35,954 bases of DNA from Thermoplasmata archaeon (GCA_021789945.1 JAJYIS010000008.1:1-35954), one strand, 5' to 3'. Positions 8,224-16,912 are shown, counted from the first letter of the stretch. The notes: generated by a model not told the origin, from the sequence alone. A program made the numbers and translations.

Positions 8224-8252
8224 CCGCGAAGGTCTCAAAGAAAACCATTCCG

Positions 8253-8257
8253 TTTTT
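8253..8257 (+). terminator. Oligo-T terminator after desulforedoxin-type gene
   Basis: A T5 run (CGTTTTTCTC context) 30 bp after the stop, the usual archaeal termination signal. No clear hairpin. Confidence 0.35.
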
Positions 8258-8312
8258 CTCATGTCGCGCCGGGCGACGCGTGAAGATAATTAACCGGCGC
8301 GACCATCTACGG

Positions 8313-8771
8313 ATGACAGATATGGCAGCCAGGACCAACAGGCCGCGGATCAGACAGATGCGCCGCCAGGAGGTCTCAGATCTCCCAATCCTCTGGACCA
8401 ACGCGGGACTCCCTTTCAGGCCCAAGGGGAGAGACTCGATGAGGAACCTCTTGAGGCAGCGGGACAGAGATCCCGAACTGTTCATAGGGGCATTCATGAA
8501 AGGAGAGATGGTGGCTGCGGCGATTGCCAGCGACGACGGGAGGAAGGCTTGGATAAACCGCCTGGCGGTCGTGCCAGAGCATCGCCACCGGGGGCTGGCG
8601 CTCGCCATGATAAGGCGGTGCGAGTCCGTGATGAGGAGACGAGGGCGGCACGTGTTCTGTGTCCTCATAGAGGACTACAATGACGAGTCGATGAACCTCT
8701 TCGGAAAGGCTGGCTACATGCGCGAGGAGAGCATCCACTACTACACGAAGAGAGACAGCGGGGACTACTGA
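8313..8771 (+). CDS. GNAT family N-acetyltransferase
   Basis: About 152 residues. The acetyl-CoA binding motif A is RLAVVPEHRHRGLALAMI, preceded by the strand holding AAAIASDDG and followed by NLFGKAGYM near the C terminus, the classical GNAT ending. The frame is open back to a GTG at 8280, but a TATA-like GATAATTAA (8284-8292) overlaps that region, so the ATG at 8313 (or 8322) is the likely start. Very Arg-rich. It resembles RimI/ribosomal-protein-type acetyltransferases, but the substrate cannot be assigned. A second GNAT gene follows 67 bp downstream with its own promoter. Confidence 0.8.
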   Translation: MTDMAARTNRPRIRQMRRQEVSDLPILWTNAGLPFRPKGRDSMRNLLRQRDRDPELFIGAFMKGEMVAAAIASDDGRKAWINRLAVVPEHRHRGLALAMIRRCESVMRRRGRHVFCVLIEDYNDESMNLFGKAGYMREESIHYYTKRDSGDY

Positions 8772-8838
8772 TTGGCTGCGGTCCTCTCCGATATCCTCTC
8801 AGAAAGGCCTAATACGCTGAACCTCATAGACAGCAGGC

Positions 8839-9282
8839 GTGACTGGCGGATCCCCCAAGTACGTCTTCCGAGACACCGATGCGTTCGAGGTGATGAGGGC
8901 GCTTGCCCGGAGATCAGGGCTCGAGGAAGGCGGAAACGACCCGTTCGACGATGCCCACGGATGCTTCCTTGGAGACGAGCTCATAGGCTGCGCTGGGCTC
9001 AAGATGTCCGACGGAGTCTTCACGGTCGAGAACCTGGCCGTCGACGAGAGGTTCAGGGACGAGGGCATTGGTACAATCCTCGTGCGAATGATCGAGCAGG
9101 ACGCGCAGAGGAGGGGCGCGACGGGCATATGGGCGCTCGCCAGGGCGCCCGAATTCTTCAAGAAGCTCGGCTACGCAGAGGCGGACCCTCCTGCGGGCGG
9201 AAAGCCTTCGATGCTAGGCTGCCTGAGTTGTCCTCAATACAAGAAGAGCTGCAACCCTGCGCTCATGTTCAAGGCGCTTTAA
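8839..9282 (+). CDS. GNAT acetyltransferase with Cys-rich C-terminal tail (NAGS-like)
   Basis: A 147-residue protein. Motif A is NLAVDERFRDEGIGTILV, then APEFFKKLGYAEAD, the pattern of the short ArgA-type acetylglutamate-synthase-like GNATs. The tail carries Cys128-x2-Cys131-Pro and Cys138, a cluster seen in some archaeal members and perhaps metal binding. The start is GTG 8839; a TATA-like CCTAATACG (8808-8816) lies about 27 bp upstream, so the message is leaderless. No arginine biosynthesis genes are nearby, so acetylglutamate synthesis remains a guess. Confidence 0.78.
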   Translation: MTGGSPKYVFRDTDAFEVMRALARRSGLEEGGNDPFDDAHGCFLGDELIGCAGLKMSDGVFTVENLAVDERFRDEGIGTILVRMIEQDAQRRGATGIWALARAPEFFKKLGYAEADPPAGGKPSMLGCLSCPQYKKSCNPALMFKAL

Positions 9283-9302
9283 GGAGACCGTCAGAGGACG
9301 GC

Positions 9303-9920
9303 CTATTCGCAGAGCTTTGCTCCCTCTATCCTGGCCTTTTCGAGCGCCACGTTCTTCCTCGGGGCGAGCGCAGGGTCATCAGTGTTCGCGAGAAGCACTT
9401 CACCGACATACTCGTAGTCAATCGCCGAGAAGAACGATTTCACGATGTGCAGGGCGGGCTCGAACACAATGGGCCTTTGGCTCCCCGCACATGACACGAA
9501 CAGGCCCTTCGGCCTTCTCCGGCCGACGTATGCCCTCTTCTTGTGGACGAAGCGCTCGACCCAGTAGTTCTGGCACCTGTCGATCATCGCCTTCGTCTGC
9601 GCGGTGACCCCCATGAAGAAAATGGGCGATGCAAGGGCTATGGCGTCGACCGCGCGGATCCTGGAGTATATCTCCCTCATGTCGTCGTCCGCCATGATGC
9701 ACATGTCGTCGGGACCGCATCCGGCGCATTCCAGGCAAGGGCTGAACTCCATCTCTGCGAGGTTGAGCCTTTCGGTCTGCGCGCCCTTCGACCGCGCCCC
9801 CGCCAGGACGGCCTCGAGAAGGTCCGCAGTGTTGCCTTTCAAGGCAGGGCTGCCGAGGATGCCGAGCACCTTCGTGACCGTCGTAGTACCTCCTGGGACG
9901 AACGATTGACTGCCAAACAC
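9303..9920 (-). CDS. Iron-sulfur flavoprotein (Isf-like, flavodoxin fold)
   Basis: A flavodoxin-like NAD(P)H:FMN reductase family protein. The GILGSPALKGNT loop binds FMN phosphate, ASPIFFMG is the second flavin loop, and Cys62-x2-Cys65-x2-Cys68-x5-Cys74 is the compact 4Fe-4S motif of archaeal iron-sulfur flavoproteins. Isf proteins pass electrons from ferredoxin and can reduce oxygen or peroxide. Numbering is for the longest frame starting at GTG 9920. That start is doubtful: a TATA box (9925-9935) sits directly before it, so transcription should begin near 9905, and a perfect AGGAGG (9889-9894) lies inside the frame. The natural N terminus KVLGILGSP would then need an ACG codon at 9875 or 9881, or GTG 9869. 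The gene ends with TAG. Confidence 0.85.
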   Translation of the reverse strand: MFGSQSFVPGGTTTVTKVLGILGSPALKGNTADLLEAVLAGARSKGAQTERLNLAEMEFSPCLECAGCGPDDMCIMADDDMREIYSRIRAVDAIALASPIFFMGVTAQTKAMIDRCQNYWVERFVHKKRAYVGRRRPKGLFVSCAGSQRPIVFEPALHIVKSFFSAIDYEYVGEVLLANTDDPALAPRKNVALEKARIEGAKLCE

Positions 9921-9935
9921 TCATCCTTTATATCT
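9889..9935 (-). promoter_or_regulatory. TATA box and Shine-Dalgarno of the flavoprotein gene
   Basis: Reverse strand AGATATAAAGG at 9925-9935 and AGGAGG at 9889-9894, about 40 bp apart. Together they put the transcript start near 9905 and translation start at about 9869-9884, where no ATG exists in frame. Confidence 0.45.
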
Positions 9936-10002
9936 AATTGGCGGGTCAGACAGTACGCAAGGTTAATTCGAGCTTCGCGAATACAGTTCAGGTCTGATCG
10001 AT

Positions 10003-10776
10003 TTGGCGCAGAATAGGTTCGAAGGGATGCGAGTGCTCGTGACCGGCGGCGGCTCCGGGATAGGACTGGCCACCGCGCAGGCATTCCTCGAGGAAGGAGC
10101 CAGTGTCGCGATCCTGGACGTCTCGAAGAGGAACGGGGAGAAGGCGTTGGCCCGCCTGGTCAAGGAGGGCCACAAGGCGCTCCTGTTCACGGGGGACGTC
10201 TCGAGGCAGGCAGATGTCAGGCGGATGGTGAGAGCGGCCACGGGAAAGCTCGGAGGGGTCGACGTCCTCTTCAACAATGCTGGAATACTCGTCGAGGGCA
10301 CCGTCGAGAAGGTCTCGGAGAAGGACTGGGACAGGATCATGGGCGTCAACGTCAAGGGAGTCTTTCTCATGTCGAAGGAGGTCATCCCCATCATGCTCAG
10401 GAAGGGAAAGGGCGTGGTCGTAAACAACGCCTCCTGCAGCGGCCTGGTCGGGGACAGGAATGCAGTCGCGTACAACGCATCGAAGGGCGCCGTCGTGCTG
10501 ATGACGAAATGCATGGCCCTCGACTACGCGCAGAAGAACATTCGAGTGAACTGCGTGTGTCCTGGCGAGATCGAGACCCCGATGTTCCTCCAGGAGGCGA
10601 GCGCCAGGAGGATGTCCGTCGAGGAGTACAGGAAGGAACTCTCCGCATGCCACCCGATTGGCCGGCTCGGCGTTCCTCGAGAGGTCGCCAATGCCGTCCT
10701 ATTCCTTGCCTCGGACGACGCCAGCTTCATCACTGGGGCGGCGTTCTCAGTCGACGGCGGCTACACCTGCCAGTGA
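10003..10776 (+). CDS. Short-chain dehydrogenase/reductase (SDR)
   Basis: A 257-residue classical SDR: TGGGSGIG nucleotide-binding motif near residue 15, NNAG at about 90, Ser in NNASCSG, and the catalytic YxxxK (YNASK), ending with the usual SVDGGYT. Such enzymes oxidise or reduce alcohol or keto groups with NAD(P). The acidic residue after the second strand (ILDVS) suggests NAD rather than NADP. The start is TTG 10003; a TATA-like GGTTAATTC lies about 38 bp upstream. It closely resembles the SDR at 17.5-18.2 kb. Substrate unknown. A GAGCC/GGCTC hairpin (10775-10791) overlaps the stop. Confidence 0.88.
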   Translation: MAQNRFEGMRVLVTGGGSGIGLATAQAFLEEGASVAILDVSKRNGEKALARLVKEGHKALLFTGDVSRQADVRRMVRAATGKLGGVDVLFNNAGILVEGTVEKVSEKDWDRIMGVNVKGVFLMSKEVIPIMLRKGKGVVVNNASCSGLVGDRNAVAYNASKGAVVLMTKCMALDYAQKNIRVNCVCPGEIETPMFLQEASARRMSVEEYRKELSACHPIGRLGVPREVANAVLFLASDDASFITGAAFSVDGGYTCQ

Positions 10777-10938
10777 GCCCGGATGTGGCTCGCGCTGCCG
10801 AGGGACCCGAGGAATACGTTCCGGAGCCTTCCTGAACCACTTCGCGGAAAGTATTATGCTAGGCAACCGTATTCAAAGGGACGCTCAGAGATTGACCCGG
10901 CAGGCCGGCGAAAGGTTCTCTGACGAGGAGGAATAGGA

Positions 10939-11364
10939 TTGACGTCACAGAAGCTCAAGGACATGTTGAACGCGGCGATTGCGAGGGAGATCCAGGTCTC
11001 CATCCAGTACATGTGGCAGCACGTGCAGTGGATGGGAGTCGACCACTTCTCCGTCAGCGACAAGTTCCAGGAGGTCGCCGTGGAGGAGATGAAGCATGCC
11101 GAGAAGATCGCCGAGAGGCTATGGTACCTCGGCGGGGTACCGACCACGAAGCCGTCGCCGATAGACGTGGGCAACAGCCTCTGGGAGATGGTCGACAACG
11201 ACATCAAGGCCGAGCTCGAGGCGATTGAGATGTACAAGAAGATCGAGAAGCTCGCGGACTCGGAAGGCGACCCGACCACACGGTTCATCTTCGAAGGCAT
11301 ACTCGAGGACGAAGAGGACCACCACGACTTCTTCACATCGCTGAAAGAAGGGAAGAAGAAGTAG
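10939..11364 (+). CDS. Bacterioferritin-like diiron protein
   Basis: A 141-residue four-helix ferritin-like protein. Diiron ligands match bacterioferritin: Glu17 (REIQ), Glu50 and His53 in EEMKHAE, Glu92/Glu94 in the third helix, and Glu125 and His128 (DEEDH). Met51 corresponds to the haem-ligating Met52 of E. coli bacterioferritin, so haem binding is possible. It is shorter than true bacterioferritin (158 residues) and lacks its fifth helix, so a 24-mer is uncertain. The start is TTG 10939 with a GAGGAGG element about 8 nt upstream. A terminator hairpin follows at 11381. Likely role: iron storage or peroxide detoxification. Confidence 0.82.
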   Translation: MTSQKLKDMLNAAIAREIQVSIQYMWQHVQWMGVDHFSVSDKFQEVAVEEMKHAEKIAERLWYLGGVPTTKPSPIDVGNSLWEMVDNDIKAELEAIEMYKKIEKLADSEGDPTTRFIFEGILEDEEDHHDFFTSLKEGKKK

Positions 11365-11380
11365 TCTGGGGCATCCGGAC

Positions 11381-11415
11381 GGGCTGTCGCGTCCAGCGAG
11401 ACAGACGCCCTTTTT
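11381..11415 (+). terminator. Hairpin plus T5 terminator
   Basis: GGGCTGTC pairs with GACA-GAC-GCCC (three extra bases bulged) and is followed by TTTTT at 11411-11415. It lies between the convergent bacterioferritin-like gene and sdhB. Confidence 0.5.
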
Positions 11416-11451
11416 CTTCTGATTGCACAGCCGTCGCGAGAGCCTGCCCGA

Positions 11452-12186
11452 TCAGGCCTTCCTCTTGCGGCCGAACAGCTTCCGCTTTATGAGCTTGATC
11501 TTCTGCCGCTGGATGGCCTCTGTCGGGTTCAGCTTCTTCGGGCACGACTCGACGCAGTTGAACTGCGTGTGGCAGCGATAGACGCCGCTCTCTGACTCGA
11601 TCAGGTCCAGGCGCTCATCAGGTATCGAGTCCCTCGTGTCCACGAGGAACCTGTAGGACTTGAGGAGCGCTGCCGGTCCCAGGTACCCAGGGTCGAGCCA
11701 AGCCATGGTGCACGAGCTGGTGCAAGAACCGCACATGATGCAGTCGATCGGCTCGTTGATCGGCACGCGCTCCTTCGGCATCTGGATGTACTCCTTCTCC
11801 GGATACGGCTCCTTGCCCACAAGATACGGCTTGACCGACTTCAGCCTCGAGAAGAAGAGGTCGTAGTCCACCGCCAGGTCCTTCACGACCTTCTGGTGCG
11901 GCAGCGGGCTGATCGCGATCTCCCTCTTGTCCAAGAGCGTCGCTACCTGGGTCTCGCAGGCAAGCCTGACCTTCCCCGCGATCATCATCGCACACGAGCC
12001 GCACACGCCGGCCCTGCAGCAGAACCTGAACGCCAGGGTGCCATCCTGATGGTTCAGGACCTCGAAGAGCGCGTCCAAGACCGTCATGCCCGGCTGCGTC
12101 TTCACGGTGTACTTCTGCCAGTACGGTTCCGTGTCTGCCGACGGGTCGAACCGTTGCACTTTCAAGGTGATGTCAACGTCGGCCAT
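11452..12186 (-). CDS. sdhB: Succinate dehydrogenase iron-sulfur subunit
   Basis: A 244-residue subunit carrying electrons from the FAD subunit to quinone. 2Fe-2S ligands: Cys57, Cys62, Cys65 and Cys77 (CRAGVCGSC, then C). 4Fe-4S: Cys149-x2-Cys152-x2-Cys155 with Cys159 joining the next cluster. 3Fe-4S: Cys159, Cys205/Cys211 region and Cys215 (CHTQFNCVESC). The 4Fe-4S motif has Thr where most have Pro after the fourth Cys. The C terminus is strongly basic. The ATG at 12186 follows the sdhA stop by 1 nt, with AGGAGG (12193-12198) inside the end of sdhA, so translation is coupled. Last gene of sdhCDAB. Confidence 0.95.
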   Translation of the reverse strand: MADVDITLKVQRFDPSADTEPYWQKYTVKTQPGMTVLDALFEVLNHQDGTLAFRFCCRAGVCGSCAMMIAGKVRLACETQVATLLDKREIAISPLPHQKVVKDLAVDYDLFFSRLKSVKPYLVGKEPYPEKEYIQMPKERVPINEPIDCIMCGSCTSSCTMAWLDPGYLGPAALLKSYRFLVDTRDSIPDERLDLIESESGVYRCHTQFNCVESCPKKLNPTEAIQRQKIKLIKRKLFGRKRKA

Positions 12187-12187
12187 G

Positions 12188-13897
12188 TCAGTACCTCCTT
12201 GCTTCTGGCTTGTACTTGGAAACGTCCACAGGAGAGTACGTGATGACCGGCCCGAAGGGCGTGTAGGTCGCGATCGTGTGCTTCAGGAACTTGAGGTCGT
12301 CCCTGTCCTTGAAGTCCAGCCGCGAGTGCGCTCCCCTGCTTTCCTCACGCTTGAGCGCCCCAATGGTGATCGCCTCAGCGACATCGAGCATACCCTCGAG
12401 CTCCAGCGCACGGATCAGGTCGACGTTGTACCCCTTGCCCTTGTTCTGGACGGTTATGGCCTTGTACCGCTCCTTGAGCTCCTTGATCTTCGCCAGGGCC
12501 TCGTCCATGAGGCTCTTCGTCCGGAAGATGCCGACCTTGAGGAACATGGTCTCCTTCATCTCTGTCCTGATGTCCGCGTGGTTCTCGGTGCCGTTCCTCG
12601 CGAGCAGGCCGTCTATGCGCTCCTTGGTTTCCCGCATGCACTTCATGATCGCGGCCTCGCCCTGCTTCTGGTCCTTCTTCGCGAGCACGAAGTCTGCAGC
12701 GACCCTGCCGGAGATCTTGCCGAAGACGACAGTATCGAGGAGCGAGTTCCCGCCTAGCCTGTTGGCCCCGTGAACGCTAACGCACGCGCACTCGCCCGCG
12801 GCGAAGAGCCCCTTGAACTTGGTCGCGCCGTGGATGTCGGTGTCTATGCCGCCCATCGTGTAGTGCTGGCCTGGCTGGATGGGCACCGGCTTCTCGATCG
12901 GGTCGACCCCGACGAAGTTGATTGCCAGGTCCCTGATCCCAGGCAGCCGCTCGAGGATCTTCTCCCTGCCCAGATGCCTGAGGTCGAGGTACACGTAATC
13001 CTTGCCGTCGATCCCGCGTCCCTCGTTGATCTCCGTCTGGATGGACCTCGACACGATGTCCCTCGGGCCGAGCTCCATCGCCTTCGGGGCATACTTCGAC
13101 ATGAACCTCTCGCCGAGGCTGTTGATGAGGTACCCGCCCTCTCCTCTGGCGCCCTCGGTCATCAGTATGTTCGTGCCAAGAAGCGACGTCGGGTGGAACT
13201 GTATGAACTCCATGTCCTTCAACGGCACGCCGCGCCTGAAGGCGGCCGCGAGGGCCGAGCCGGAGCTGATAAGCGCGTTCGTCGACCTGCCGTAGATCTG
13301 ACCGCTCCCGCCAGAGGCGAAAATGACCGCCTCGGCCATGAACGGCTCGAGCTCGCCCGTCTTGAGGTTCCAGCAGATCACTCCCCTGCAGGAGTCCCCT
13401 TCGAGGACCAGGTCGACGAGGACCCTGTCCTCGTAGAGCGGCACGTTCAACTTGACCGAGCGCTCCCAGAGCGTGTGCAGCATGTAGAGCCCGGTCTTGT
13501 CTGCCGCGAAGCAGGTCCTCGGATAGCCCGCGCCCCCGAACGGCCGCTGGGCGATCTTTCCGACGTCAGTCCTCGAGAACGGGCACCCCCAGTGCTCGAT
13601 CTCGTAGATGCATCCCGGGGCCTCCTTCGTCATCAGCTCAGCGGCATCCTGGTCCGCGAGATAGTCGCTGCCCTTGATTGTGTCGAAGCCGTGCTTCTCC
13701 CAGGTGTCGTCCGCTCCCTGGGGATTGTTCGCCAAGGAAGCGTTCACCCCTCCCTGTGCCGCTCCCGAGTGGGACCTCACGGGATGGACCTGCGAGATTA
13801 TCGCGGTGTCCACCCTCGGTGCTGACTCTATGGCCGCGCGAAGGCCTGCCAGGCCCCCGCCGATTACGAGAATCTTGTGGTAGTACATCTGTCCCAT
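12188..13897 (-). CDS. sdhA: Succinate dehydrogenase flavoprotein subunit
   Basis: A 569-residue FAD subunit that oxidises succinate to fumarate. The N-terminal GGGLAGL is the dinucleotide-binding loop; His43 in [10 protein letters not shown] is the covalent FAD attachment site; FHPTSL and [12 protein letters not shown] are substrate and FAD motifs of the family. The C-terminal helical domain (ESRGAHSR and the following basic stretch) is complete. The length is normal. The ATG at 13897 is 4 bp downstream of the sdhD stop. Complex II of a respiratory chain; direction (succinate oxidation or fumarate reduction) is not decided by sequence. Confidence 0.96.
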   Translation of the reverse strand: MGQMYYHKILVIGGGLAGLRAAIESAPRVDTAIISQVHPVRSHSGAAQGGVNASLANNPQGADDTWEKHGFDTIKGSDYLADQDAAELMTKEAPGCIYEIEHWGCPFSRTDVGKIAQRPFGGAGYPRTCFAADKTGLYMLHTLWERSVKLNVPLYEDRVLVDLVLEGDSCRGVICWNLKTGELEPFMAEAVIFASGGSGQIYGRSTNALISSGSALAAAFRRGVPLKDMEFIQFHPTSLLGTNILMTEGARGEGGYLINSLGERFMSKYAPKAMELGPRDIVSRSIQTEINEGRGIDGKDYVYLDLRHLGREKILERLPGIRDLAINFVGVDPIEKPVPIQPGQHYTMGGIDTDIHGATKFKGLFAAGECACVSVHGANRLGGNSLLDTVVFGKISGRVAADFVLAKKDQKQGEAAIMKCMRETKERIDGLLARNGTENHADIRTEMKETMFLKVGIFRTKSLMDEALAKIKELKERYKAITVQNKGKGYNVDLIRALELEGMLDVAEAITIGALKREESRGAHSRLDFKDRDDLKFLKHTIATYTPFGPVITYSPVDVSKYKPEARRY

Positions 13898-13901
13898 CTC
13901 C

Positions 13902-14270
13902 TCACCCGTGTATGAAAGGCCACAAGATGACGATACCCCAGACCAGCATCGCGATGCCGAGGATCCATAGGCCGATGTCCACGGCCTTCCTCCTCTTGAC
14001 GAACATCTCGAAGTCGAAAAGGACGGTCCTCGTGCCGTTCAGCCCGTGGAAGAGCACCAATGCCAGCATGGAATAGTCGACCGCGATGTACAGGACCTGT
14101 CCCAGGCGCTCATGCACCCAACTCACGGTGATGTCCGCGCCGACCTGCGCGTAGTGGTCGAGGAATATGTGCGTCGCGAGCAGTATGACCAGCAGCCCTG
14201 CGGACAGCCTCTGCAGGAACCAGGCCCATGTGCCCGCGACCTTGCTCGTTGCGATCCTCTGCTCCGCCAT
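13902..14270 (-). CDS. sdhD: Succinate dehydrogenase membrane anchor subunit D
   Basis: A 122-residue membrane protein with three helices. [19 protein letters not shown] holds the Arg21/Ser23 quinone-site pattern, and [14 protein letters not shown] holds His75, a haem b ligand candidate; His34 in the first helix is another. It starts at the ATG overlapping the sdhC stop (ATGA, 14269-14272 region), so it is translationally coupled. Related to SdhC by the shared H-x2-NG-x-R-x-VLFD motif. Confidence 0.88.
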   Translation of the reverse strand: MAEQRIATSKVAGTWAWFLQRLSAGLLVILLATHIFLDHYAQVGADITVSWVHERLGQVLYIAVDYSMLALVLFHGLNGTRTVLFDFEMFVKRRKAVDIGLWILGIAMLVWGIVILWPFIHG

Positions 14271-14683
14271 CAGAACCACGCCCCGTCGAACAGGCCGTGG
14301 CTGAACAGGACGTAGAACGCGCCCACGACCAGCACCGCCGCGATGGCCATCATTATCCAGAAGACCTGCTTCTGCCTTCTGATGCCTATCCCCATGTCGA
14401 ACAGGACGACCCTGAACCCGTTCATGGCGTGGTAGATCACCGCGCAGACGAGCAGGAAGTCCATGAACACGAAGGCGGGCTCTGCCGTAACCTTCATGAG
14501 GTCTGCGAAATTCTTGCTGCCAATCGATGCCTGAGACAGGAACGACAAGTGCAAGAAGACGTACACCACGAGTAGGAGACCGGTCAGCCTGTGACCGACC
14601 CATGCCCACATTCCCGTCTTCATGTTAGTGGGCCAGAACTCGCTGTTCCTGCCGAACAACCATTTGAAGCTGCTCATCTTCAT
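14270..14683 (-). CDS. sdhC: Succinate dehydrogenase cytochrome b subunit C
   Basis: A 137-residue three-helix membrane anchor. WVGHRLTGLLL (His31, Arg32) is the SdhC signature, His45 lies in helix 1, and His85 in YHAMNGFRVVLFD is the usual haem ligand of helix 2. First gene of sdhCDAB. The ATG at 14683 has GGTG 8 nt upstream; an in-frame ATG two codons later is possible. The promoter TATA is at 14774-14784, giving a leader of about 65 nt. Confidence 0.9.
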   Translation of the reverse strand: MKMSSFKWLFGRNSEFWPTNMKTGMWAWVGHRLTGLLLVVYVFLHLSFLSQASIGSKNFADLMKVTAEPAFVFMDFLLVCAVIYHAMNGFRVVLFDMGIGIRRQKQVFWIMMAIAAVLVVGAFYVLFSHGLFDGAWF

Positions 14684-14773
14684 TCAAACACCTGACCATT
14701 GTGCGCTAACCAATGTGTCTGACTCGAAGGCGATTTCCGCCCCCGCGTCCCCCGGACGCCTAGACTGGGTAGA

Positions 14774-14784
14774 ATATACTTAAG
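14774..14784 (-). promoter_or_regulatory. TATA box of the sdhCDAB operon
   Basis: Reverse strand CTTAAGTATAT, about 95 bp upstream of sdhC; no nearer candidate was seen. Confidence 0.45.
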
Positions 14785-14785
14785 C

Positions 14786-15045
14786 ATTCCTCTTCGAACA
14801 AATATCAGGCGTGTTTCCTGCCTCTAGCTTCAATTTTCGATGCATATTCGTGACGATATTTTCGAAATTCGTACTAAACTGCTGAACAAGTTTTAGTGTG
14901 CCGAACCCGCCGCCCCCGCCGCGCGCCCGTGCCTGTCCCCACTGGTCGAATCTCATCGCGAAGAGAAGTGGTGTCATCCAGCCCTCGCGCAATTCAGACA
15001 ACAAATAAAGTAGTGAAATCAAGATACAGCAGCAGAGGAAGACCC
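14786..15045. other. Divergent intergenic region, no gene seen
   Basis: AT-rich from 14790 to 14900 (several TTCGAA-like and ATATT stretches), then a GC-only block with CCGCCGCCCCCGCCGCGCGCC near 14909. It separates the sdh operon from rubredoxin. A forward TATA-like ACAAATAAAG (15001-15010) lies about 40 bp before the rubredoxin ATG. No gene fits: an open reverse frame crossing it has unusual composition. Confidence 0.4.
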
Positions 15046-15204
15046 ATGGACAAGTACCAATGCAACGTGTGTGGCTATGTCTACGACCCGGATATAGGCG
15101 ACCCCACCCAGAACATACCGCCTGGGACCGCGTTCGAGGACCTTCCTGACGACTGGACATGTCCGGAGTGCGGGGCCAGCAAGGACGAGTTCACGAAGGT
15201 CTGA
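15046..15204 (+). CDS. Rubredoxin
   Basis: A 52-residue rubredoxin, a one-iron Fe(Cys)4 electron carrier. Ligands are Cys6 and Cys9 (CNVCGY) and Cys39 and Cys42 (CPECGA); the aromatic core YxYD and PDDWTCP are typical. The ATG at 15046 is preceded by GAGGAAG. It would pass electrons to rubrerythrin-like or oxygen-reducing partners; a rubrerythrin-like gene lies 1.2 kb downstream. Confidence 0.96.
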   Translation: MDKYQCNVCGYVYDPDIGDPTQNIPPGTAFEDLPDDWTCPECGASKDEFTKV

Positions 15205-15331
15205 AGGCACCGCATCGTCGGCCGCGCATGGGTCCGCACCTCGCTGCATAATCCTGGTACTGAGAGCGCCTCGGGCAACGCAGGCCGGACGGTCGGCCGA
15301 TGAGTCAAACGCTCGTCTGGGGATGTGTTGC

Positions 15332-16378
15332 ATGATACTCAGAATCGCCATGATAGGTTTCGGGAACGTCGGGCAGGAGTTCGCCAGCATGCTCCTGGCG
15401 AGGAGAGAATGGCTTCTGAAGGACAGAGGGCTCGACGCTGAGGTCCTCGCGATCTACACCAAGAGCAGAGGCGCTCTGCTGTCTAAGAGGGCTCTGGACC
15501 TCGGCAAGTGCCTCGAACTCGTCAGGGGCGGAAGGAACCTGTCCGAATACGGCCCTGAGTCCACCTCCCTGAGCCCGGTGGAGCTGATCTCGAAATGCAA
15601 CGCGGACGTGTTGATCGAGCTCTCGCCCCTCAACATAGAGTCAGGCCAACCAGCGATCGATCACATCGTCGCCGGGATCGAGAATGGCATGGACGTCGTG
15701 ACCGCGAACAAGGGGCCGGTCGCATTCGCGTACAAGCGCCTTAGGAACCTGGCGCGGTCCAAAGGGATTCACTTCAGGTTCGAGGGGACCGTCATGGACG
15801 GCACGCCGATATTCAACCTCGTCGAAAAGACGCTCCAAGGCTGTGAGGTCCTCGGCCTCGAGGGCATCCTGAACAGCACCTCGAACTACGTGCTGACCGA
15901 GATGACCTCGGGGAAGACCGTAGAGCAGGCCGTCAGAGCGGCCCAGAAGGGAGGGTTCGCCGAGGCCGACCCGTCCCTCGACCTCGAAGGCTGGGATGCG
16001 GCAGCCAAGATCACGGCGCTCGCAAACGTTCTGATGGACGCCGATACGACTCCGAAGTCCGTCGACAGGCAGGGCATCGGCGGGATCGAGGCAAAGGACA
16101 TCGAAAGGGCCTCCAGCCTGAACAAGAAGTACAAGCTCATCGCGCGCGCGGAAGCGGCCGGAGAAGGCATCAGGCTCTCCGTCAGGCCTGAGATGATCGG
16201 ACCCGACAGCACCTTCTGGTCAGTCGACGGGACATCGAGCGCTCTGACGATCAGGACCGACCTCATGGGAGACCTCACGATATTGGAGACCAACCCGCGC
16301 GTCACGCAGACGGCCTACGCCGTCTTCTCCGATATTCTGTCCGTTCTCGAATCGATCCGAGCAGGCACGGCGCACTGA
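15332..16378 (+). CDS. hom: Homoserine dehydrogenase
   Basis: Reduces aspartate semialdehyde to homoserine in threonine and methionine synthesis. About 348 residues without an ACT domain. GFGNVG (residues 9-14) binds NAD(P); TANKGP holds Lys127; GTVMDGTPIFN, GILNSTSNYVL and AEADPSLDLEGWDAAAK (about 210-226, with the catalytic Asp and Lys) are diagnostic. The ATG at 15332 was chosen because MILRIAMIGFGNVG is the natural N terminus; ATG 15323 would add three residues. It stands alone: no aspartokinase or homoserine kinase gene is beside it. Confidence 0.93.
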   Translation: MILRIAMIGFGNVGQEFASMLLARREWLLKDRGLDAEVLAIYTKSRGALLSKRALDLGKCLELVRGGRNLSEYGPESTSLSPVELISKCNADVLIELSPLNIESGQPAIDHIVAGIENGMDVVTANKGPVAFAYKRLRNLARSKGIHFRFEGTVMDGTPIFNLVEKTLQGCEVLGLEGILNSTSNYVLTEMTSGKTVEQAVRAAQKGGFAEADPSLDLEGWDAAAKITALANVLMDADTTPKSVDRQGIGGIEAKDIERASSLNKKYKLIARAEAAGEGIRLSVRPEMIGPDSTFWSVDGTSSALTIRTDLMGDLTILETNPRVTQTAYAVFSDILSVLESIRAGTAH

Positions 16379-16381
16379 CTC

Positions 16382-16912
16382 CTACTCGACCTCCAGGCTG
16401 AACTCCATGTTGTCGTAGTAGAATCCCGATTTCGTCCTGTAGTCGTATTCCGAGCTCAGGATGGTCAGGTGGCCGGCCTCCTGGCCAACCAGCCAATTAA
16501 AGACCTCCATTGCGGCCTTGTCGCTGGCGCCTGCGCCCGCCGCCCTGTAGTACTCTATCGACTTCTTCTCCACCTCGATTCCGAGCTTGAGCGCCTCAAG
16601 CTCGCCGGCATCGGGGTTGAACTTCAGCCGCCTGAACTCTCTGTCTTGGAAGACCGAGATCTTCGGGTAGCTCTCGTCATGGCCCTTCAGGCCGCTGAGC
16701 GACGCGAACCCCATGCCTTTCTGCAGCCTTCCCAGCTCCTCGACCAGGATTTCCACGTGCTTCTGCTCCTGCTTCACGAGGCTAGCGAAGGTGTCCCTGG
16801 TCCGCTTGCCCTTTGCGTTCTTGGCCACATCGTCGAAGAATGACTTGCCCTCCAGCTCCATCTCGATCGCGTTGGTCAGTATGCCCGTGATTCCTTCAGC
16901 TCCCTCTCCCAT
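16382..16912 (-). CDS. Rubrerythrin-like ferritin-fold protein
   Basis: A 176-residue protein with two ferritin-like helix pairs. Likely metal ligands are Glu in AIEMELEGKSFF, Glu and His in KQEQKHVE, Glu in GIEVEKKSIEYY, and Glu and His in GQEAGHL, the E-(EH)-E-(EH) pattern of diiron rubrerythrins. No rubredoxin domain is attached, so the separate rubredoxin nearby may serve it. Expected function is peroxide reduction. The ATG at 16912 was chosen because GGGAGG (16921-16926) lies 8 nt upstream; the frame extends to a GTG that overlaps this ribosome binding site. It ends 3 bp from the convergent homoserine dehydrogenase gene, with TAG. Confidence 0.8.
   Translation of the reverse strand: MGEGAEGITGILTNAIEMELEGKSFFDDVAKNAKGKRTRDTFASLVKQEQKHVEILVEELGRLQKGMGFASLSGLKGHDESYPKISVFQDREFRRLKFNPDAGELEALKLGIEVEKKSIEYYRAAGAGASDKAAMEVFNWLVGQEAGHLTILSSEYDYRTKSGFYYDNMEFSLEVE

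Noticed and set aside
14780-15160. A 126-codon open frame on the reverse strand across the sdh-rubredoxin gap
   Set aside because: It contains Gly-rich low-complexity from the GC block, runs antisense through rubredoxin, and its second half is AT-rich unlike the other genes here; no family pattern.
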